Shown: one piece after another, positions 56,714 to 64,000 of the stretch | Position numbering within the stretch: the stretch's first letter is position 1 | Layout: every line of letters begins with the position of its first letter | Source: Rugamonas rivuli | Lineage (GTDB): Bacteria; Pseudomonadota; Gammaproteobacteria; Burkholderiales; Burkholderiaceae_D | DNA length: 64,000 bases | Assembly (NCBI RefSeq): GCF_009380165.1 | Contig: NZ_WHUF01000002.1 | Span: 806,001-870,000, forward strand | Direction: 5' to 3' | Made by a program: the position numbers and the translations under genes | The notes under the pieces: model-generated | What the model was told of the DNA's origin: nothing | The model's database searches: none | Seen by the model: the letters and a program-made list of their open reading frames with translations, nothing else

Positions 56714-56821
56714 GTTCAACTCCGCGTTGAACTAATCCGCGCAAGCCCTGTCCAAACAGGGTGAGCGTGGATTCGGCGCCGGCATTCGCCGGCGCCAGAA
56801 TTGCCCGGCCTTCGCGGCCGG
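56714..56821. repeat. Four short inverted repeats after fabF
   Basis: In about 110 bases lie GTTCAAC/GTTGAAC (56714-56732), CCCTGT/ACAGGG (56746-56761), GGCGCCGGC/GCCGGCGCC (56775-56796) and CCGGCC/GGCCGG (56805-56821). None is followed by a T-run. They may form a multi-stem 3' structure or protein-binding sites at the end of the fatty-acid operon. Confidence 0.5.
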
Positions 56822-56865
56822 CGCTTCCGAATGTAATCCCCTGTGTTGTTGTGCGTCCGCTGCCC

Positions 56866-57291
56866 ATGTCGATTGCGGTCTCTGTCATCGTTCGCCCCTC
56901 GTCCGGCTTGCGCATCGTGCATGCCGGCCTGTGCTGCTGCGTGATGGCCTCGGCCGCCGCCTGTCCGGGCTGGTGCGCGCCGCTGCTGTGCGTGCTGGCT
57001 GGCGTGCTCGGCTGGTGCGGGCGGCCGCATCGTAATGTGTGCCAGCTTGATATTTCCGGTGTCGGCCAGCTGCGGCTGGCGGTATACCGGGAACACGGGG
57101 TGGCGCTGCGCCTGCTGCAGGGTTCGACCATATGGCCGGGCTTGCTGCTATTGCGGCTGGGCGGCGACAGCGGCAGGGTGCAGGTGCTGATAGTGCTGCC
57201 CGACAGCGTCACGCCCGCCGACTGGCGCGCTTTGTCGCTGGCCTGCCGGGCCATCACCGCACGTGCTGAAATAAAAACGCGAACACTGTGA
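56866..57291 (+). CDS. YgfX-like inner-membrane protein
   Basis: This protein of about 141 residues has two hydrophobic segments near its N terminus (between residues 15 and 55). A domain follows with LDISGVGQLRL, LLLLRLGGDSGR and LPDSVTPADWRALSLACR, which matches the pattern and length of E. coli YgfX (CptA). YgfX is a membrane protein linked to a small acidic partner, SdhE, but no sdhE is nearby. The ATG at 56866 is my best start. The end overlaps a sigma-E-like promoter region of rpoE. Confidence 0.6.
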   Translation: MSIAVSVIVRPSSGLRIVHAGLCCCVMASAAACPGWCAPLLCVLAGVLGWCGRPHRNVCQLDISGVGQLRLAVYREHGVALRLLQGSTIWPGLLLLRLGGDSGRVQVLIVLPDSVTPADWRALSLACRAITARAEIKTRTL

Positions 57292-57317
57292 ACTTCTTGC
57301 AGCGGGCTAACTCTATA
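57289..57317 (+). promoter_or_regulatory. Sigma-E-like promoter of rpoE
   Basis: TGAACTT at 57289-57295 and TCTATA at 57312-57317 are separated by 16 bases, close to the sigma-E consensus GGAACTT / TCTGA. It lies 52 bases before the rpoE start, so the sigma factor may control its own gene. Confidence 0.45.
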
Positions 57318-57368
57318 GCATATGGCTACAGAATTCGGCCACGCTGCAGGCCACTGAGGAATGCAGGA

Positions 57369-57971
57369 GTGACGACAGAACGTGAGTGTGACCAGGTGCT
57401 GGTGGACCGGGTGCGGGATGGTGACAAGCAGGCGTTTGATTTGCTGGTGGCGAAGTACCAACGCCGGCTGATGCGCCTGCTGTCGCGCATCGTCCACGAT
57501 CCGGCCGAAGCCGAGGATGTGGTGCAGGAGACGTTTATCAAGGCCTACCGCGCGTTGCGGCATTTCCGCGGCGACTCGGCCTTTTATACGTGGCTGTACC
57601 GCATCGGCATCAACACCGCCAAGAACTTCCTGGCCACGCAGGGGCGTCGCACGCCCACGTCGACCGAAGCCGACGCCGAACAAGCCGAAGCCTTTAACGA
57701 TGGCGAGCATTTGCGCGACATCAATACGCCGGAATCCATGCTGGCGAGCAAGCAGATCGCCCAGACCGTCAACGCGGCGATGGATGCCTTGCCCGTGGAT
57801 TTGCGTACCGCGATCGCCTTGCGCGAGATCGAGGGACTGAGCTATGAGGAAATCTCCGACATCATGGCCTGTCCCATCGGTACTGTACGCAGCCGTATCT
57901 TCCGCGCCCGCGAAGTCATCGCCGAAAAATTGAAGCCTTTGTTGGACTTGCCTGTTGACAAGCGCTGGTAA
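57369..57971 (+). CDS. rpoE: RNA polymerase sigma factor RpoE (envelope stress)
   Basis: This 200-residue ECF sigma factor contains the sigma-2 region (FDLLVAKYQRRLMRLLSRIV, then DVVQETFIKAYRAL) and the sigma-4 helix-turn-helix (LSYEEISDIMACPIGTVRSR). The GTG at 57369 gives the family's normal length and start. A longer frame upstream is rejected because it would run into the promoter. It is followed by rseA and degP. Confidence 0.95.
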   Translation: MTTERECDQVLVDRVRDGDKQAFDLLVAKYQRRLMRLLSRIVHDPAEAEDVVQETFIKAYRALRHFRGDSAFYTWLYRIGINTAKNFLATQGRRTPTSTEADAEQAEAFNDGEHLRDINTPESMLASKQIAQTVNAAMDALPVDLRTAIALREIEGLSYEEISDIMACPIGTVRSRIFRAREVIAEKLKPLLDLPVDKRW

Positions 57972-58058
57972 GGCGAGAATGATGGCAAGTGTTATTGGCA
58001 ACTGGCAATGCGCCTGCGGCAGGCGCGGCGGACGTGTTTTGACATGGCGGGATACGCG

Positions 58059-58379
58059 ATGGATACCCAGAAAAGACTGCACGAAAACATCTCGGCGCTG
58101 GCCGACGGTGAGCTGGCGGACAGCGAGCGCGAGCTCGCGCTGGCGGCGCTCGATACGGCGGAAGGGCTGGCGGCCTGGCGTGCCTACCATCTGGCCGGCG
58201 ACGTGCTGCGCGACCAGGCCAGTGGCGCCTTGAGCGACGGCTTCAGTGCCTCGCTGTCGGCCCGCCTCGCGGCCGAGCCCGTCTACACGGCCACAGCCAC
58301 CTCGGCCGAACGCGGGCCCGACCCGTCGGCGCCCGCACCCGACCAGGCCGAATCGCCGGCCGACGTCATCTTGCCCTGA
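58059..58379 (+). CDS. rseA: RseA-like anti-sigma-E factor without a membrane segment
   Basis: This 106-residue protein has the N-terminal sigma-binding domain of RseA: ENISALADGELADSERELAL, then AAWRAYHLAGDVLRDQ. In typical members this is followed by a membrane helix and a periplasmic domain; here the rest is a short Pro/Ala-rich tail with no hydrophobic stretch. The gene lies between rpoE and degP, which is its usual place. I read the ATG at 58059. An anti-sigma factor released by regulated membrane proteolysis seems unlikely in this form. Confidence 0.85.
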   Translation: MDTQKRLHENISALADGELADSERELALAALDTAEGLAAWRAYHLAGDVLRDQASGALSDGFSASLSARLAAEPVYTATATSAERGPDPSAPAPDQAESPADVILP

Positions 58380-58512
58380 AACGCATACGCTTATAACATC
58401 TGCGAGCGCGCCATCGGGCGACTTTTCGCTTACCATACGCTAGCCTTAGCCTCGCGCAACTTTGCCCGAGGGGTACTTGCGTTCCAGAACTTTACAAAGA
58501 CTGATACTTTCC

Positions 58513-60030
58513 ATGAAAAATAATTTCGCTGCTGGTAGTAAAACTCTTTCTGCGCTGCTGGTCAGCGCAAGCGTATGGATGTCGCCGGCCGTGCTCGGCA
58601 TGGCCCCGGCGACGGCCGCCGCGCCGGTCACGGGCGCCGTCATCGGCCTGCCTGATTTTGCCGACCTGGTCGACCGCGTCGGCCCGGCCGTGGTCAATAT
58701 CCGCACCACCGAACGTCTGAAGCTGGGCGGCCGCGGCAATGCCGACGGCCAGCCGGGTGAAGAAGAAATGCAGGAATTCCTGCGCCGCTTCTTTGGCGGC
58801 GCGCTGCCGCAGCCGGGCAACCCGGGCGGCAAGACCGTGCCGCGCGGCCGCCGCCAGGCGCCGTCCGACGAGCCGGTGCAGCGCGGCGTCGGCTCCGGCT
58901 TCATCCTGTCGGCCGACGGCTATGTGATGACCAACGCCCACGTGGTCGACGGCGCCGACGAGGTATTCGTCACGCTGACCGACAAGCGCGAGTTCAAGGC
59001 CAAGGTGCTGGGCGCAGACGCCCGTACCGATGTGGCCGTGCTGAAGATCGAGGGCGACAAGCTGCCCTTCCTGGTGATGGGCGATTCGGACAAGATCCGC
59101 GTCGGTGAATGGGTGATCGCGATCGGTTCGCCGTTCAACCTGGAGAACACCGTCACCGCCGGCATCATCTCGGCCAAGCAGCGCGACACCGGCGACTACC
59201 TGGCGCTGATCCAGAGCGATGTCGCGGTCAATCCCGGCAACTCGGGCGGCCCGCTGATCAATATGCGCGGCGAAGTGATCGGCATCAATTCGCAGATCGC
59301 CACGCTGTCGGGCGGCTCCAACGGCATTTCCTTCGCCGTACCGATCGACGAGGCGATCCGCGTATCGGAACAGTTGAAGAAAAACGGCAAGGTCACGCGC
59401 GGCCGCATCGGCGTGCAGATCGGCGAAGTCAGCAAGGAAGTGGCGGAGTCGCTGGGCCTGAAGAGCGCGCAGGGCGCCGAAGTGTCGCTGGTCGAGCCGG
59501 GCGGTCCTGCCGACAAGGCCGGCATCAAGGCGGGCGACATCATCCTCAAGTTCAACGGCGTGCCGGTGAACCGTTCGTCCGACCTGCCGCGTCTGGTGGG
59601 CGGCACGGCGCTGGCCAGCAAGGCCACCGTCACCGTGTGGCGCAAGGGCCAGCAGCTGGACCTGCCTGTCACCGTGGCCGAGCTGGAAGCGGACAAGGCC
59701 GCCAAGGCCGGCAAAGGCAAGGGCGGCAAGGCCGAACCGGAAGTGGCCAAGGCCAATGCGCTGGGCTTGAAGGTCAGCGATCTGACTGCCGAGCAGAAGA
59801 AGGAGTTGGGCGTCGACGGCGGCGTGGTGGTCGATTCGGCCGAGGGTGTGGCCGGCCGCGCAGGTGTGCAGGAGGGCGATGTGCTGCTGCAACTGAACAA
59901 CATCGAAGTCAAGGACGTGAAGCAGTTCAACGCGGCCGTGGCCAAGCTCGATGCGAAGAAACCGTCGGTGCTGCTGGTGCGCCGCGGCGACGTGGCGCAG
60001 TTCGTTTCCGTGCGTCCTAGCGCGAAGTAA
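58513..60030 (+). CDS. degP: DegP/MucD-type periplasmic serine protease
   Basis: This 505-residue protein of the Do family has a signal peptide (ending APATAA), a trypsin-like domain with His143 (TNAHVVD), Asp173 (RTDVAVL) and Ser244 (GNSGGPL), and two PDZ domains (near 300-390 and 430-500). It degrades or refolds damaged proteins in the periplasm. Its place after rpoE-rseA fits control by the envelope-stress response. The linker before the second PDZ is rich in Lys/Gly (KAGKGKGGK). Confidence 0.95.
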   Translation: MKNNFAAGSKTLSALLVSASVWMSPAVLGMAPATAAAPVTGAVIGLPDFADLVDRVGPAVVNIRTTERLKLGGRGNADGQPGEEEMQEFLRRFFGGALPQPGNPGGKTVPRGRRQAPSDEPVQRGVGSGFILSADGYVMTNAHVVDGADEVFVTLTDKREFKAKVLGADARTDVAVLKIEGDKLPFLVMGDSDKIRVGEWVIAIGSPFNLENTVTAGIISAKQRDTGDYLALIQSDVAVNPGNSGGPLINMRGEVIGINSQIATLSGGSNGISFAVPIDEAIRVSEQLKKNGKVTRGRIGVQIGEVSKEVAESLGLKSAQGAEVSLVEPGGPADKAGIKAGDIILKFNGVPVNRSSDLPRLVGGTALASKATVTVWRKGQQLDLPVTVAELEADKAAKAGKGKGGKAEPEVAKANALGLKVSDLTAEQKKELGVDGGVVVDSAEGVAGRAGVQEGDVLLQLNNIEVKDVKQFNAAVAKLDAKKPSVLLVRRGDVAQFVSVRPSAK

Positions 60031-60071
60031 GGAGTTCGCCCCGCCCGCTTCGGCGCGGCGGGGCGCCAGTC

Positions 60072-60317
60072 ATGCATTTCACCCTCTACTCCCGCAGCTA
60101 CTGCCACCTCTGCCAGGACATGCTGGACGCCCTGATGCGCCTGCAAACCCCATCCCAGCCCATCACGGTGGATGTCATCGATGTCGATGCCGACGACGCC
60201 CTGGTGGCCCGTTTCGACGAACTGGTGCCGGTGCTGTACGCCGACCTGTCCCAGCCCGAGCTGTGCCACTACTTCCTCGACGAGGCCAAAGTGCGCGAAG
60301 TGCTTCGAATTGCTTAA
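60072..60317 (+). CDS. Glutaredoxin-like small protein
   Basis: This 81-residue protein has a CxxC (SYCHLCQD) near the N terminus and a short thioredoxin-like pattern, the form found in DUF836/glutaredoxin-family proteins. It ends near VREVLRIA. It follows degP by 41 bases and may be in the same transcript. The substrate is unknown. Confidence 0.88.
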   Translation: MHFTLYSRSYCHLCQDMLDALMRLQTPSQPITVDVIDVDADDALVARFDELVPVLYADLSQPELCHYFLDEAKVREVLRIA

Positions 60318-60463
60318 TTAATAGGCATTTCCGCCGCATTTTTTGCCTCAAAGGCTTAAGCAATATGCATTTCTCACTGCATAAGTCGGCCTTTCCCCTC
60401 TGAAATCCGGTAAAATGCGGGGGTAGAAAAGCTTCCGTTTTGCTTTCAGTGGCTGTCATCAAG

Positions 60464-60506
60464 GCGCTCGCCAGGGCATTACCGCCCCGCTCGGAGCGCT
60501 TTTTTC
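60464..60506 (+). terminator. Probable terminator or leader hairpin before lepA
   Basis: GCGCTC and GAGCGC pair around a loop of 24 bases, which contains a second small stem, and are followed by TTTTTT. It is about 150 bases after the glutaredoxin-like gene and 58 bases before lepA. It either closes the degP group or forms part of the lepA leader. Confidence 0.55.
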
Positions 60507-60563
60507 GTATTGCGCGCAGTTTCTGCGCCCCGTCGTTTCAAACCCGTTTTTGAATATTTGTTA

Positions 60564-62353
<1,790 letters not shown>

Positions 62354-62357
<4 letters not shown>

Positions 62358-63271
62358 ACCTGCAAGTGATCTTAGGTAACTTTGCTTTAATCCTGTTCGT
62401 GCTGATGGTGATCACCGGTGTGATCTGGTTCCTGGATGTGTTCTACCTGGCCAAGCAGCGCCGTGCCGCCGCCGACCGCGCGCTGGCCGACTACGACGCC
62501 CGCAACGCCAAGCTCACCGCCGACGGCATCAAGGTCGACAACCTGGGCAACCGCGCCGCGATCGAAGCGAACCTGCTGCGCCAGCCGACCTGGATCGAGT
62601 ACTCGGGCAGCTTCTTCCCGGTGATCGCGCTGGTGTTCTTCCTGCGCTCCTTCCTGTTCGAGCCGTTCAAGATCCCATCGTCGTCGATGGTGCCGACCCT
62701 GTTGGTGGGCGATCTGATCCTGGTGAACAAGTTCACCTACGGCATCCGCCTGCCGGTGCTGAACCAGAAGATCGTGCAGATCAACAACCCGCAGCGCGGC
62801 GACGTGATGGTGTTCAAATATCCGCTGGATATGACCCAGGATTACATCAAGCGCGTCATTGGCGTGCCGGGTGATAAAATCACGTATGAAAACAAGCGCT
62901 TGACGGTCAATGGCGTGGAAGTGAAGTACTCGCCGCTGGACGACTACCTCGACGACGAACACTTGCAGTACAACAAGCAGTTCCAGGAAAACCTGACCGG
63001 CGTCAGCCACCGCATCCTCAACAACGAGGCGGCGCCTACGTTGAGCCTGGATGGCGTGAAGAAGTTCCCTTACAGCGAAAACTGCACCTACAAGTATGAA
63101 GGCTTTACTTGTGTGGTTCCGCAAGGCAACTACTTCATGATGGGCGACAACCGCGACAACAGCGCGGACAGCCGCTATTGGGGCTTTGTGCCGGACAAGA
63201 ACATTGTCGGTAAAGCCATCGTCGTGTGGATGAACCTGGGCAATCTGCGCCGCATCGGCAGCATCAACTAA
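62354..63271 (+). CDS. lepB: Signal peptidase I (LepB)
   Basis: This 305-residue membrane protease removes signal peptides. Two hydrophobic segments lie in the first 100 residues, followed by the catalytic Ser111 in [10 protein letters not shown] and Lys166 in [12 protein letters not shown]. The [14 protein letters not shown] box is also present. Its start overlaps the lepA stop (ATGA). Confidence 0.97.
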
Positions 63272-63309
63272 TCATCCGCTCAGCGCATACTCGGTCGAAA
63301 GGGAATAAG

Positions 63310-63699
63310 ATGCAATCAGGCTTGAAACGGCAGAACGGCATTTCCCTGGTCGGCTTGATCTTCGTGCTGGCCGCGCTGGGCTTCATCGGCGTGCTGGCGC
63401 TGAAGATCGTGCCGACCTACACCGAGTACCGCGCGATCCAGAACGCCATCGTCACGGCCAAGGCCACCGGCGGTTCCGTGCTGGAGATGCAGAAATCGTT
63501 CGACGCCAATGCGACCACCGGCTACATCAGCTCGATCACCAGCCGCGATCTGCTGATCGCCAAGGAAAACGGCGAGTTCGAAATCAGCTTCGCCTACGAA
63601 AAGAAAATCCCGCTGGTCGGACCCGCCAGCCTGCTGTTGGAATACCAGGGCACGACGTCGAAAAACGGCGTGCCGGCTCCGGCCAAAACCGATCAATAA
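63310..63699 (+). CDS. DUF4845 small membrane protein
   Basis: This 129-residue protein has one membrane helix after a basic start (KRQNGISLVGLIFVLAALG) and a short extracytoplasmic domain. It resembles pseudopilin-type small proteins but has no prepilin cleavage motif. The gene always sits between lepB and rnc in betaproteobacteria; its role is not known. The start has AAAGGGAAT. Confidence 0.88.
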   Translation: MQSGLKRQNGISLVGLIFVLAALGFIGVLALKIVPTYTEYRAIQNAIVTAKATGGSVLEMQKSFDANATTGYISSITSRDLLIAKENGEFEISFAYEKKIPLVGPASLLLEYQGTTSKNGVPAPAKTDQ

Positions 63700-63720
63700 A
63701 GTAAAGAACCGTACAGAACA

Positions 63721-64000
63721 ATGAATCTTCAGTTATTGCAAACCCGTTTAGGCTATACGTTCCAGGATGCTGGCCTGTTGCAGCAAGCCTTGACGCACCG
63801 TAGCCATAGCAGTTTGCATAATGAACGACTGGAATTCCTGGGCGATTCGATCCTGAACTGCGTGGTGGCGTCCATCCTGTACGAGCGCTTTGTGGCGATC
63901 GACGAGGGCGACCTGTCGCGCCTGCGCGCCAACCTGGTCAAGCAGCAATCGCTGTACGAAATCGCGCAAAAGCTGGAGCTGTCGCAGTTTCTGCGGCTGG
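63721..64000 (+). CDS. rnc: Ribonuclease III, N-terminal part
   Basis: The gene runs off the right edge after 93 codons. It has the signature [10 protein letters not shown] with the metal-binding Glu and Asp, and THRSH near the start. RNase III cuts double-stranded RNA and processes rRNA. It follows the DUF4845 gene by 21 bases. Confidence 0.97.
   Translation, partial: MNLQLLQTRLGYTFQDAGLLQQALTHRSHSSLHNERLEFLGDSILNCVVASILYERFVAIDEGDLSRLRANLVKQQSLYEIAQKLELSQFLRL

Noticed and set aside
55494..58436. Minus-strand open frame of about 980 codons across fabF, the YgfX-like gene, rpoE and rseA
   Set aside because: It crosses four well-identified genes on the other strand and shows no family match.

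Overview
The window is a high-GC chromosomal segment from a betaproteobacterium, most likely of the family Oxalobacteraceae (Duganella/Massilia/Janthinobacterium type). This rests on the lipid-synthesis block yceD-rpmF-plsX-fabH-fabD-fabG-acpP-fabF, followed by ygfX-like, rpoE, rseA, degP, a glutaredoxin-like gene, lepA, lepB, a DUF4845 gene and rnc. It is also supported by a PEP-CTERM protein and by the overall codon bias. The genus is an inference. No insertion sequence, prophage, integrase, CRISPR array or rRNA operon was seen. Genes are densely packed and no gene-free stretch exceeds about 285 bases.

Positions 1-9139 hold the end of an amidase and then eight closely spaced minus-strand genes: msrB, dipZ, msrA, a NitT/TauT-type substrate-binding protein, a SCO1/SenC copper protein, a plastocyanin-like cupredoxin, an ABC permease and an ABC ATPase. 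The first three form a periplasmic methionine-sulfoxide repair set with its own electron supply. The last five look like an ABC importer joined to copper proteins. A two-component system is transcribed divergently from msrB across a short region that contains a 14-bp palindrome.

Positions 9136-25470 carry an AraC regulator with a divergent MFS exporter, dbpA, a Tat-exported phosphoesterase, initiator tRNA-Met, a lipoprotein, a methyltransferase, an uncharacterised trio that includes an SprA-related HExxH protein, a beta-lactamase-fold hydrolase and the sbcD-sbcC nuclease pair.

Positions 25569-49928 mix signalling and housekeeping genes. They include a multi-PAS diguanylate cyclase, a YcaQ-type glycosylase, a DUF2804 protein and a Pat-type acetyltransferase with an apparently shortened ATP-grasp domain. 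A degenerate hemerythrin-like protein, a DUF349 protein, moaE and clpB (with a sigma-32 promoter) follow, then a second diguanylate cyclase and a second AraC/MFS pair. The region ends with an RraA-like protein, a PEP-CTERM protein, isocitrate lyase, two small overlapping unknown genes, rlmJ, an EAL-like/HDOD protein, an RsmI-related methylase and a Maf pyrophosphatase.

Positions 50057-64000 are the conserved core: ribosomal protein L32, fatty-acid synthesis, the envelope-stress sigma factor with an unusually short anti-sigma factor, the DegP protease, elongation factor LepA, signal peptidase I and the start of RNase III. The most unusual points are the copper-linked ABC cluster, the RseA that lacks a membrane segment in a locus without rseB, and the in-frame gap in the Pat-like protein.
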